Origin: Candidatus Eisenbacteria bacterium
Lineage (GTDB): Bacteria; Eisenbacteria; RBG-16-71-46; JACRLI01
Length of the DNA stretch: 64,000 nucleotides
Direction of reading: 5' to 3'
Assembly: GCA_016235265.1 (NCBI GenBank)
Contig: JACRLI010000007.1
Coordinates: forward strand, 62,001-126,000
In this document: one piece after another, positions 52,123 through 62,485 of the stretch
Layout of the letters: the number at the start of each line of letters is the position of its first letter
Position numbering within the stretch: position 1 is the stretch's first letter
Made by a program: the position numbers and the translations under genes
The notes under the pieces: model-generated
The model's database searches: none
What the model was told of the DNA's origin: nothing
The model's input: the letters and a program-made list of their open reading frames with translations, nothing else

Positions 52123-53537
52123 GCCTGGTGCCCGAAGACTGGGGATTCACGACCGGGCCGGTCGGCGGCCTGGAGATCGGCGGGGTGTCCGCCGAGGCGC
52201 TCGCGCGCCGGCACGGCACGCCGCTGCACGCGGTGGACGAAGCCGGCCTGCGCGCGCGCGCCGCGCGGCTGCGCCGTGCGTTCGAGACGGCCTGGCCCGG
52301 CCCGGTGTCGGCGCACTACGCCTTCAAGTGCAACAACACGCCCGGAGTGGTGGAGATGCTGCTCGCCGAGGGCCTCCTTCCGGAAGTCGGCACCCCGTAC
52401 GAATGGGAGCTGGCGCGCCGCCTGGGCTGCGCGCCCGCGGACATGCTGGTCAACGGCCCGCACAAGGGCGCGCTGCTGGAAACCGCCGCGCACGAGGGCG
52501 CGGGCCTGGTGGTGCTGGATGGACCGCAAGAATTGGACGCGGCGCGCGCCGCCGCCCGCCGCGCAGGCCGACCCATCCCGGTGCTGCTGCGGGTCAACCC
52601 GGACTGCGTGCCGAAGGGAATGAACCGCGCCTCCGCCACCGGTTCGCGCACCGGCAGCGTGTTCGGCTTCGACTTCGTATCCGGCGAGGTGCGTGCCGCC
52701 CTGGAAACCCTGCGCGGCTCCGCAGAACTCATCTTCGAGGGCTTCCACTGCCACGCGGGCACCGGCATCCGCCGCCCGCACGACTACGCCGCGCCCATGG
52801 AGGTGCTGGCCGAGTGCGCCGCGCAGGCCGCGCGACTTGGGCTGCCGGTGCGCGTGATGGACGTAGGCGGGGGTTTCGGCGTGCCCACCAGCCGCGAGTT
52901 CGACACCGCGGAATTCCTGGTGTACCAGGCGGCCGGCCGGCTGCCGAAGCCGCCGGATGCGGGCGGGTTCCCGGCAATCGAGGAGTTCGCGGCGGCCATC
53001 TCCGAATCGCTGCTCGATAGCCTGCGCCGCCACGGCCTGCCCGCGCCACGGTTGGTGGTGGAGCCCGGACGCTCCGTGACCAGCGGTGCCGCCGCGCTGC
53101 TGCTCACCGTGGGTTCCCTCAAGCGCCGCGAGGGCGTGGGGACGTGGGCCATCACCGACGGCGGCACCGGCACGGTGGCCTTCCCGCTGCACTACGAGTA
53201 CCACGAGATCCTCCTGTGCCGCGCGCCGCGTGCGCCGCGCACCGCACGCTACTCGCTGGTGGGCCCCGCCTGCTTCAGCGCCGACTGGCTGTATCGCAAC
53301 AAGGCGATGCCCGAACTGCGCGTCGGCGACGTGCTCGCCGTTTGCGATGCGGGCGCGTACTTCACGGTCCAGGAATCCAACTTCGGCTTCCCGCGTCCGG
53401 CCATGGTGGCCGTGCGTGATGGCCACGCGCGCCTGCTGCGCCGCCGCGAGACCTTCGAGGACATGACCGCCCGCGACACGGGCTGGGAGACACGCCATGA
53501 CGAACATCGCGAGCCCGCAGAGTGTGCCACCGCATAG
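52119..53537 (+). CDS. PLP-dependent decarboxylase, ornithine/diaminopimelate type
   Basis: A 472-residue fold-type III decarboxylase. The PLP lysine is in SAHYAFKCNNTPGVVEML near residue 69, followed by FHCHAGTGIRRPHDY with the conserved histidine, GGGFGVPTSREFD, and VEPGRSVTSGAAALL. GPACFSADWL and CDAGAYFTVQESNFGFPRP correspond to the dimer-interface cysteine and the YxxxxxxFNG-like end. It resembles diaminopimelate-type enzymes that act on carrier-bound or unusual amino acids. In this operon a decarboxylation of an amino-acid-derived headgroup is a reasonable inference, but not demonstrated. The last 41 bases overlap the next gene. Confidence 0.87.
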   Translation: MSLVPEDWGFTTGPVGGLEIGGVSAEALARRHGTPLHAVDEAGLRARAARLRRAFETAWPGPVSAHYAFKCNNTPGVVEMLLAEGLLPEVGTPYEWELARRLGCAPADMLVNGPHKGALLETAAHEGAGLVVLDGPQELDAARAAARRAGRPIPVLLRVNPDCVPKGMNRASATGSRTGSVFGFDFVSGEVRAALETLRGSAELIFEGFHCHAGTGIRRPHDYAAPMEVLAECAAQAARLGLPVRVMDVGGGFGVPTSREFDTAEFLVYQAAGRLPKPPDAGGFPAIEEFAAAISESLLDSLRRHGLPAPRLVVEPGRSVTSGAAALLLTVGSLKRREGVGTWAITDGGTGTVAFPLHYEYHEILLCRAPRAPRTARYSLVGPACFSADWLYRNKAMPELRVGDVLAVCDAGAYFTVQESNFGFPRPAMVAVRDGHARLLRRRETFEDMTARDTGWETRHDEHREPAECATA

Positions 53538-54252
53538 CGCGGCGCCGCGGATTGCAGTCCGCGGCGTTCATCCCGGGGCTTGCGGCAGTAGTCCCGCCAC
53601 GCGCGGCGACGAACTCGCGGTGCGCCGGCTCGGCCCGGAAGACCGCGCGGGCGCCGCAGCCATCGCCCGCGAGGCGTTTCGCGGAAACCGGTTCTACCAC
53701 CGCGCCCTGGGCCTGGATGAAGACGCCTTCGCCGCCTACTGGGATGAGTTCATGGCCCTGGCGCTCAAGGACCCCGGCGCGCGGGTGTTCGGCGCCGAGT
53801 GGCGCGGAACGCTGTGCGGCGTACTGGTGGCCGCCCGTCACGAATTCCCGCAGGCCGGGGCGGCCGCGGTGTTCCTGCTGACGCTCGCGCGGCGTATCGG
53901 CCCACGCGGGCTGGCCCGCTACCTCTGCTTCGTCGGCGCCTACGAGCGCGCCATGCGACGCCCCCGCGCGGAGTGCCGCCTGGAAGCCCGCGGTCTGTGG
54001 CTGATGGCCTCTCCGCGCGCCGCGGTGCGCGTGGGACCTTCGCTGATGCGCGCGGCTGTTGCGGCGATGCGCGACGAAGGATGCGTGCTCTACACCGGCT
54101 TCGTGGATGCGGACAACGAGGCGCTGCTGGCGTTCTATCGCCGGTTGTACTTCGTGCCCGGAAGGTGCTTCCGGTTCGCCGGCGGATGGGCCGTGATCGT
54201 CGAACGGCGCGAGGTATCGTCGCCGGCGAGGCAGGGGGCGCTCCCATGCTGA
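53497..54252 (+). CDS. GNAT-family N-acetyltransferase
   Basis: A 251-residue protein with a GNAT fold. ELAVRRLGPEDRAGAAAIAR at about residues 39-58 starts the domain, GAEWRGTLCGVLVAARHEF marks strand 4, and ALLAFYRRLYFVPGRCFRFAG matches the C-terminal end. The acetyl-CoA loop is less clear than usual. The first 38 residues may not be translated: the ATG at 53497 lies inside the upstream gene and no clear internal start was found. It overlaps the decarboxylase by 41 bases. It could acylate an amine made by the decarboxylase. Confidence 0.7.
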   Translation: MTNIASPQSVPPHSAAPRIAVRGVHPGACGSSPATRGDELAVRRLGPEDRAGAAAIAREAFRGNRFYHRALGLDEDAFAAYWDEFMALALKDPGARVFGAEWRGTLCGVLVAARHEFPQAGAAAVFLLTLARRIGPRGLARYLCFVGAYERAMRRPRAECRLEARGLWLMASPRAAVRVGPSLMRAAVAAMRDEGCVLYTGFVDADNEALLAFYRRLYFVPGRCFRFAGGWAVIVERREVSSPARQGALPC

Positions 54253-55385
54253 AGTCGCGCGTGCACGAATCCGTCGCGGATCTCGACCCGCGGCGCTGGG
54301 ACGCGCTGGGCAGCGATCCGTTCGGCTCCCACGCGACGCTGGCCGCGCTCGAAGTGGCGGGACTTCCCGGGGTGCGCATGCGCTACGTCACCCTGGAGGA
54401 CGGCGCCGGCCGCTGGTTGGCGGCCGCTCCGGTGGCGCGCGTGGAGGTGGATGCGGGCCGCCTCACGCACGGGCTCTTCCACTCACTGGTGACCGGCGTG
54501 CGACGGGTGCGCCCGGGTTTCCTCTACACCGCCCTCATGGTGTGCGGCGCACCGCTTTCAGTGGGCAATGAGCCGGTGCGCACGGCGGCCGGGGCGGACC
54601 TGGCGGGGGTGCTCGGCGCGCTCGCAGGCGTGCTGGTGGAACTGGCGCACGAGGCACACGCGCCGTGGGCGGCATTCAAGGAGTTTCGCACCGCCGAGCC
54701 GGCCGGCGCGGCCCTCAAGCCGCGCGGCTGGATCATGGCGCCGGGGGAGACCAACTTCGTGCTCGACCTGCGCTGGAGTGCGTACTCCGGCTACCTGGCC
54801 GGCCTGCGCAGCGACTATCGCTACAAGGTGCGCAGGTCGGAGCGCGCGATGTGTGCCGCGGAGGTCACCGTGGACCTGGTTCCGCTGGCCGAGGGTTACA
54901 CCGAGGGCGTGCACCCGCTGTACGAGGCGGTGGTGGATCGCGCCGAGGTCCGCCTGGAGCGGCTCACGGCGCGCTTCTTCCAGGAATTCGGCCGCTCCCA
55001 CGGCGCCGCCGCGCAACTGCTCCGCTTCCGCCGCGACGGCCGCGTGGTGGGCTGGGTGGCCCTGCTCTTCGACGGGCCCGTGGTGTACGACATGTTCCAC
55101 GGCATTGACTACGCCGTGAACGCGGAGTGCGACCTCTACTTCAATCAGCTCGCGTGGGTGGTGCGCACCGCGATCGAAAGCGGCTCGGCCGTCCTTTCGA
55201 TGGGCCAGAGCACCGCGATGGCCAAGACGCGCTTCGGGGCCCGCCCCGACCCGCGCTGGACCGCGGTGCGCAACGCCAGCGGCCCGGCCAACACGCTGCT
55301 GCGCGCGGGCCAGGCGGCGCTGTTCCCGACGGCGGCCGTGCCGCGGCGCCGGGTGTTCGCGGAGGAGCCGTGCGTGACTTCGTGA
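54246..55385 (+). CDS. FemAB/BioF2-like GNAT-fold protein
   Basis: A 379-residue protein with a FemAB/BioF2-like acyltransferase pattern: DPRRWDALGSDPFGSHATLA at the N-terminus, YSGYLAGLRSDYRYKVRRSE near 180-200 and VVGWVALLFDGPVVYDMFHG near the second GNAT half. GQSTAMAKTRFGARPDPRWT near 325 is the typical end of the domain. Such enzymes attach amino acids or acyl groups to peptidoglycan or lipids. The substrate here is unknown. The ATG at 54246 overlaps the previous stop by seven bases, keeping it in the operon. Confidence 0.75.
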   Translation: MLKSRVHESVADLDPRRWDALGSDPFGSHATLAALEVAGLPGVRMRYVTLEDGAGRWLAAAPVARVEVDAGRLTHGLFHSLVTGVRRVRPGFLYTALMVCGAPLSVGNEPVRTAAGADLAGVLGALAGVLVELAHEAHAPWAAFKEFRTAEPAGAALKPRGWIMAPGETNFVLDLRWSAYSGYLAGLRSDYRYKVRRSERAMCAAEVTVDLVPLAEGYTEGVHPLYEAVVDRAEVRLERLTARFFQEFGRSHGAAAQLLRFRRDGRVVGWVALLFDGPVVYDMFHGIDYAVNAECDLYFNQLAWVVRTAIESGSAVLSMGQSTAMAKTRFGARPDPRWTAVRNASGPANTLLRAGQAALFPTAAVPRRRVFAEEPCVTS

Positions 55386-55410
55386 TCACGTGCGCGATGA
55401 CGGAGGGGCC

Positions 55411-56397
55411 GTGCGCCATCTCGTGATCGTCGGCACTCGCGCGGGTCGCGCACGTGCGGCCGGAATCCACGAGCGTCTGCGCGCGGTCATGGGCGACGAC
55501 ACGTGGATGCTGCTGCTGGACCCCTCTTCCGCGGAAATCCACGCCCTCGTCCGGCTCAATCCCGGTCTCCGCGCGGTGGTGGTGGTGGGGGGCGATGGGA
55601 CTGTGAACCGGGTGCTGCGCGCGCTGCCCGTGGGCAGCCCGCCGCTGGCGATCCTGCCCGCCGGCACCGCCAACGACTTCGCCTCCGCGCTGGGGGTGCC
55701 GCCCGAGTGGCACGAGGCCGCGGAGGTGCTGCGCTCCGGCGTGCTGCGCCACGTGGATCTGCTGACCGTCAACGGCAGGCCCTTCGTCACGTGCGGCGGG
55801 CTCGGAGTGGCGGCGGAGGCGGCGGATCGCGTGGCACGCTGGCGCCATGAGTGGCGCGGCGGGAACGCAGGCGCTGGCCCTGGCGCTTCAATCGGCCGCA
55901 CGCTCGTCGCGGTGCCCGCAGCCCGCGCCCTTGGCGCGCTGGGTTGGATCATCTACCCACTGGCCGCGGCGCGCGAGTTCCTGGGACCTCGGCGCCTCCC
56001 GCGCCTGCACCTTTCCTGCGGGGGCGGAACCTGGGAGTCGGAGGCCCTGGCGCTGCTGTTCAGCAACCAGCCCCGCTTCGGAGGGCGCTTCGTGGGCTCG
56101 CCGGGCGCCGTCCACGACGACGGATGGATGGATGTGTGCGCCATCGCGGCACCGAAGAGTCGCCTCGGCATGTTCCGTGTGCTGGCGCGCACGCTGCAGG
56201 GCCGCGCAGCCGGGCTTCCCGAGGTGTGGCAGGCGCGCGAGACGCGGGTCACCGTGGAGAGCGACCAGCCCGTCCGTTTCTTCGGAGACGGCGAGATCCT
56301 GGATGTGGGCACGCGGTTCGTGGTGGAAGTCCGGCCTGCCGCATTGCGGGTTCTCGCCCCGGTCGCGGCGCAACAGGCAATCCGGGAGGCGATGTGA
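55411..56397 (+). CDS. Diacylglycerol kinase family lipid kinase (YegS/DagK type)
   Basis: A 328-residue lipid kinase. VVVVGGDGTVNRVLRALPVG near residues 51-70 is the nucleotide-binding GGDGT motif, and LAILPAGTANDFASALG the PxGTxNDFA motif, both diagnostic. DDGWMDVCAIAAPKSRLGMF is typical of the C-terminal beta domain. It would phosphorylate diacylglycerol or a similar lipid to a phosphatidate-type product, which the next gene can activate. The GTG at 55411 is chosen because GGAGGG lies about five bases upstream; GTG 55390 would add seven residues. Confidence 0.88.
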   Translation: MRHLVIVGTRAGRARAAGIHERLRAVMGDDTWMLLLDPSSAEIHALVRLNPGLRAVVVVGGDGTVNRVLRALPVGSPPLAILPAGTANDFASALGVPPEWHEAAEVLRSGVLRHVDLLTVNGRPFVTCGGLGVAAEAADRVARWRHEWRGGNAGAGPGASIGRTLVAVPAARALGALGWIIYPLAAAREFLGPRRLPRLHLSCGGGTWESEALALLFSNQPRFGGRFVGSPGAVHDDGWMDVCAIAAPKSRLGMFRVLARTLQGRAAGLPEVWQARETRVTVESDQPVRFFGDGEILDVGTRFVVEVRPAALRVLAPVAAQQAIREAM

Positions 56398-57185
56398 TCG
56401 CGCAGGTGACGCTGGCCACAGCGATCCTCTTCGCCGCGGGGGCCGGGCTGATGACGCTGGCGGAGCGTGCTCGACACGCAGACGCGGCGCGCGTGCGCGC
56501 CGACTGGATCAAGTATGGAGTCTACGTGCTGGTGATCGCCGCGATGCTGGGCGCGGGTGCGTGGGACCGGCGCGTGGCCGCGGCGCTGCTCGCGGCGGTG
56601 GCGATTGGCGGAGCGCTGGAACTTCGGGGGAACCTCGCGGGCAGGGTGCGTCGGCCGGACGCGCTCGCAGCCTTGTTCTGCGCGGTGGCGTGCGGCTCCC
56701 TCGCGCACCTGGTGATCGGGCCGGCGGCGAACTCGGGAGTGACGGCGGGAGTGATTGGTGAAGCGAAGATGGGCGCGCCGTGGTTCCCCGCCTACGCGCT
56801 GGCCATCCTGCTCGTCGCCACCACGGACAGCTTCTCCCAGCTCTGGGGACGGCTGCTCGGTCGCCACAGGCTGTGTCCGAAGCTCAGCCCGGGCAAGACA
56901 CGCGAAGGGCTGGCGGGAGGATTGGGCACCGCCGTCATCGTAGCCCTGGCGATGGGCTTCCTGGCGCCCGGCCTGGCCCCATGGGCCCGCGTGGCGCTGG
57001 GTCTGGCCACCGCCGCGGGTGCCGTCGCCGGCGACCTGGCGTTTTCGTGGATCAAGCGCCAGCTGGGCATCAAGGACTTCTCGTCGTCGCTTCCGGGCCA
57101 CGGCGGGCTGCTCGACCGCTTTGACAGCCTGCTGGTCGCCGCGCCGGTCTACACTTGGACGCGGTGGCTGCTCGCCGGAAGCTGA
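56394..57185 (+). CDS. Phosphatidate cytidylyltransferase CdsA
   Basis: A 263-residue integral membrane enzyme that makes CDP-diacylglycerol from phosphatidate and CTP. The diagnostic signature is near the C-terminus: SWIKRQLGIKDFSSSLPGHG then GGLLDRFDSLL. KLSPGKTREGLAGGLGTAV lies upstream, and about seven hydrophobic helices are visible. The GTG at 56394 overlaps the kinase stop (GTGA) and has GGGAGG upstream. Together, kinase plus CdsA would supply CDP-lipid for the CDP-alcohol phosphotransferase of the same operon. A housekeeping cdsA may exist elsewhere. Confidence 0.92.
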   Translation: MIAQVTLATAILFAAGAGLMTLAERARHADAARVRADWIKYGVYVLVIAAMLGAGAWDRRVAAALLAAVAIGGALELRGNLAGRVRRPDALAALFCAVACGSLAHLVIGPAANSGVTAGVIGEAKMGAPWFPAYALAILLVATTDSFSQLWGRLLGRHRLCPKLSPGKTREGLAGGLGTAVIVALAMGFLAPGLAPWARVALGLATAAGAVAGDLAFSWIKRQLGIKDFSSSLPGHGGLLDRFDSLLVAAPVYTWTRWLLAGS

Positions 57186-57268
57186 GGCGCGGATACCCGG
57201 CCGCACGGTCCGAGCCCATGGACTTCGACCCGCGGCAGACACCCCGACCCGATCAGGAGGAGGCCGTC

Positions 57269-57652
57269 ATGAATCCCATTCTCCGGAGCAGCCTGTTTTG
57301 GGCACCGCGGGGGCTGTGCATCGCCCTCGCGATGTTCCTGGGCCTGTTTGGCATCGACGTGTTCCAGGGGAGCGCGCCGTTGGCCACAAAACTGCTGGGC
57401 TTCGTGATCCACCTGCTGCCCACCTGGATCATCCTGGCGATGCTGGCGGTCGCGTGGCGGTGGGAGTGGGTCGGGGGCGCGATCCTGCTGGCCTTGTCGG
57501 CCGCATACGCGGTGTGGGCGCACGACCACCCGAACTGGATCCTGTTGATCGCCGGCCCGGCGGTACTGGTCGGAGTCCTGTTCCTGGTGGGATGGTTCCT
57601 CCGCGAGGAGATCCGGGGTCACTCCCGGCGCAAGGCCGTCCCGGGCCAATAG
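57269..57652 (+). CDS. Small membrane protein, paralog 1
   Basis: A 127-residue protein with four hydrophobic helices, beginning NPILRSSLFWAPRGLCIALA. A strong AGGAGGAGG lies just before the ATG. The N-terminal half matches the partial gene at 63835 (LFWAPRG, then a hydrophobic stretch, DVF, and later HLLPT/HLIPT), so the two are paralogs. The family looks like the small uncharacterised DUF7670-type membrane proteins, but this is uncertain. It lies 83 bases after cdsA and could be the last gene of the lipid operon. Confidence 0.75.
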   Translation: MNPILRSSLFWAPRGLCIALAMFLGLFGIDVFQGSAPLATKLLGFVIHLLPTWIILAMLAVAWRWEWVGGAILLALSAAYAVWAHDHPNWILLIAGPAVLVGVLFLVGWFLREEIRGHSRRKAVPGQ

Positions 57653-57680
57653 CGCCGTCGGGTGGAATGCCCCGCACAGG

Positions 57681-59044
<1,364 letters not shown>

Positions 59045-59048
<4 letters not shown>

Positions 59049-61561
59049 GAGTTCTCCCCCCGCGGCGCGTCCGCGTCCCGCAGCGTGCACGTGAACACCG
59101 CGCCGCCCTCCGGATGGTTGTCCGCGCTCACCGTACCCTGCATCAGTTCCATGAACGATCGCACCACGTACAGTCCCAGCCCGAACCCGCCCTGTGGCAC
59201 GTACGGGCTGGGACGTCCCTGCCGGAAGCGTTCGAAGAGCCGGTCGCGCTCGTCTGCGGGCAGTCCCGGGCCGTGGTCGCGCACCGTAAAGCGCTGCGCG
59301 CCGCCTGTCACCGGCGCCAGCGCGGCTTCCACCTTCTCTCCCGGAGGAGAATAGCGGATGGCGTTCTCCAGCAGGTTGGCGACGACTTCGTAGAGTTTCT
59401 CGCGGTTGGCGAGCGCGGGCGGGAGAGCACCGACCGCCAGGGTGTCTGCGCCAGGAACCGCGGCGCCGCGGGACGGCGGGCCCGCTGCGCCCGCACTTCG
59501 CGCCGCCTCGGCGCCGACTTCGATCGTCACCCCGCGCCCCGCGGCCAGCGGCTTCAGCCCCGCCGCCACCTCGCGCAGCAGCTCCCCCACGTCCACCGGG
59601 CCCAGCTCCACCTTGGCGGCGCCCAGCTCCAGGCGGCTGATCTCCAGCAGGTTGCCCACCAGCCGTCCCAGCTGGCCCGCGGAGATCCGGATGGCCTCCA
59701 GGTATTCGCGCTGGCGCGGTTCGGTGGGGCCGGCCACGCCATCGAGCAGGTTCTGCGCGGACCAGCGGATGGAAGTGATGGGCGTGCGCAGATCGTGCGC
59801 CACGCGCGAGAGGAAGTCCGTCTTGAGCTGGTTCAGCTCGTCGAGCCGGCGGTGGGCGGCGGCCTCCTCGGCCACGCGCTGCACCAGGCGGACGCGGTCC
59901 AGCGCGGTGGCCGCTTCCGCGGCGGCGCCTTCCACCAGGTCGATGTCCTGCTCGATGTAGCGGCGCTCGGCGCGCTTCTCGCCCAGCAGGACCCAGCCCT
60001 GGGGGCGTCCGTCGGTGGTCAGCGGGGCGACCAGGCACACGCCGGCCTCGCGCAGCCGGGCCGGGAAGTCCGGGCGCTCGAGTTCCGGCAGGCTGGTGGA
60101 GCCGGCTGCCGCGCGCGGACGGCCCAACCCACCGGCGGCTTCCTCCGCCAGCGACTCGGCGCCCTCCGGCAGCCGTGCGGAGCTGCCCGCCTCGGCGTGC
60201 GTGCCTTCCGCCGCGTGCACCAGCACCACCGTCACCCGCGGCTGGAGGTGCCGCTTGAAGAAAGCGCGCAGCATGCGCGCCAGTTCCTCCTGCCCGGAGG
60301 CGGCCGGCAGCGCGGCGCGCAGCTGCGCCAGCGCGACCTGGTGATCGTAGCGGATCTTGAAGAAGGTGCGGTCCACCCACAGCCCGATTACGCGGCGCGT
60401 GGGCAGGAACAGCAGCACCGCGCTGAGCGCTGCCACGGTGGGCACGTACGGCCTGGCCGCCGGCACCAGCGGGCGGACCGCGGCGCCGGCGAGCGCGGCA
60501 AGGGCCGCGTACACCGCGCCCATCACCACCGCGAGCACGGTGTAGAGCAGGCTGCGCCGCAGGATGATGTCAATGTCCAGGAAGCGGTAGCGCACCACCG
60601 CCAGGGCGAACGCGATCGGGATGCACAACTCGAAGATGCGGTCCAGTTCGGGGGGCGCCGGCGACTCCGCCCCGAAAAGCCGCGGCAGCGTGCGCAGGAA
60701 CACGTAGGGCGTGATTCCAGCCATGAACCCCCACACCAGCCACTTCACCTGCTGACGTTCGCGGGTGAGTTCCAGGCGGCGCATGCCGGTGAACAGGAAC
60801 ACGCACCCGGCGGCCACGCACGCCACCAGGAACAGGCGCGACAGCGTCTGCGGCGGCCCGGCCGCGGCCCACGCGGCCGGGCCCGGAGCGCGGAGGTAGG
60901 TCAGGAGCGCCACGAACTGCCATGCGACGATGGCCAGCGCCAGGACGGTGAGCCCGGGGACCAGCCACGGCAGGCGGTCCAGCAGCCGCTGGCGGCGCGG
61001 GAACGCGAGGGTGAGGTGCACGAAGAAGACCGGCAGAAGCCCCAGCCCGGCCGTCCACAGCAGTGGCAGCAGCGAGTCGGGCCACGGGCGCCCGGTGGGC
61101 GGGTGCACCCCGCCGATCAGGATTGCCATCCCGTACAGCAGCGTCGCCCAGTAGAAATCGCGGACCGGAACGTCGCCGGGGGCTCCGCCCTCGGCCGGTG
61201 GCCGCGCGCCCATGCGGTGGGCGAACACGAACAGGTTCACCGCGAAGAAGAACAGTCCCACCAGCAGCGCGAGCACGAAGTGGAAGCGGGTGAGTTCGTG
61301 GACCAGCGTCACGCGGTGCTCGACGCCGGCGGATTCGATGCGGATGGTGCGGCCGGCGGGCCAGGCCTGGATGTGGAAGTGGAGCTGCGCGGGGGAGCCA
61401 ACGGTCACGCCTTCGGCGCGCGCGGGATAGGTGAAGGCGGTCTCGAGCAGCGGGGCCGGCAGCTCGCCCAGCGGCCACTGCTGCCGGAACGCCCCCCATA
61501 GCCCCACGCCGAGCGCCAGGCAGGAGACCAGGTAGTAGAACCAGCGGCCCCGGTTCTGCAA
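59045..61561 (-). CDS. Membrane-bound sensor histidine kinase
   Basis: A roughly 838-residue kinase. The N-terminal half has an anchor, a periplasmic segment and then about seven membrane helices from residue 95 to 390, similar to 7TM-type sensor input domains. A GAF-like region follows at about 420-560. The HisKA domain has the phosphoacceptor His in SRVAHDLRTPITSIRW near 588, and the HATPase domain has ANLLENAIRYSPPGEKVE and VRDHGPGLPADERDRLFERF. The signal is unknown. The start codon at 61561 is TTG with no clear ribosome binding site and may be wrong. It works with the adjacent NtrC-type regulator. Confidence 0.92.
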
Positions 61562-61619
61562 GGAGGGAGCCCTCGGGGTTGACGCCCCGGCTGCGGCCGC
61601 ACGGAATTGTCCGGCAGGC

Positions 61620-62219
61620 CTAGGGGGCGAGGATCTCCACGCGCCAGCCGTCGCCGTCGCGCACGTACAGCTCGCGGTCGTGCAGCCGGCTGATCCGGCT
61701 GGTCCAGAACTCGATGCGCGCCGGCTCCAGGCGGTAGCCCGACCAGTACGGCGGGCGCGGGACCTGCTGGCCCGCGAAACGGCGCTCGAACTCCTTCACC
61801 TGGGCCTCCAGCTCCCTGCGCCCGGGGATCACCCGGCTCTGCGGCGAGGCCCACGCCCCGATCTGCGAGCCCCGCGGGCGGGTGGCGAAGTAGGCGTCCG
61901 CCTCGGCGCCGGATACCAGGGCCAGCGGCCCCTCGATCCGCACCTGCCTGTAGACGGGGATGCCCAGGACCAGCCACGGCAGCCAGAAGAAGCACAGCGA
62001 GGCGCGAGGATCGCGCGGCAACCCCAGGCACTTGCGGCTTTCCAGGTTGGTGTAGAAGACGAAGCCCCGCTCGTCGAAGCCCTTGAGCAGGACCATCCGG
62101 TTGGACGGCGCCCCGTCCGGGTCCACCGTGGCCAGGGAGCAGGCGGTCGGCTCGCGGCGATGGGTGCGGCGGGCCTCCTTGAGCCATTCACCGAATTTCT
62201 CGAAGGGATCGCGGTGCAT
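61620..62219 (-). CDS. pdxH: Pyridoxamine 5'-phosphate oxidase
   Basis: A 199-residue FMN enzyme that oxidises pyridoxamine or pyridoxine 5'-phosphate to PLP. NRMVLLKGFDERGFVFYTNL, SLCFFWLPWLVLGIPVYRQV, TRPRGSQIGAWASPQSRVIP and the C-terminal RLHDRELYVRDGDGWRVEIL are the family signatures, and the final LAP is intact. The ATG at 62219 is a normal family start. The enzyme may serve the PLP-dependent aminotransferase and decarboxylase in the window, but it is a general housekeeping gene. Confidence 0.95.
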   Translation of the reverse strand: MHRDPFEKFGEWLKEARRTHRREPTACSLATVDPDGAPSNRMVLLKGFDERGFVFYTNLESRKCLGLPRDPRASLCFFWLPWLVLGIPVYRQVRIEGPLALVSGAEADAYFATRPRGSQIGAWASPQSRVIPGRRELEAQVKEFERRFAGQQVPRPPYWSGYRLEPARIEFWTSRISRLHDRELYVRDGDGWRVEILAP

Positions 62220-62485
62220 ACCCGGCAGAATGCGGGAGGCCCGCCTGCGGGTCAAGGCAACCGGCACCGGGCCTCCGGGGGCCGCCGCCGCGCTCCTTCC
62301 GCGCCGCCGCCCCCTCCGCGCTCCAGCCGTGGCGCTGCGCCCGTCCGCACTTGACAGCACCGCCGCCGCCACCCCAAACTGACTCACCCGGCTCGATGGA
62401 TCGAGTCGCCCCGCGCGGTTCCGGCGCCGCGCGGCCCCCACCCCAGGCCGGCCCACACTCAAGAGGACTCGCAAGGACGCGCACC

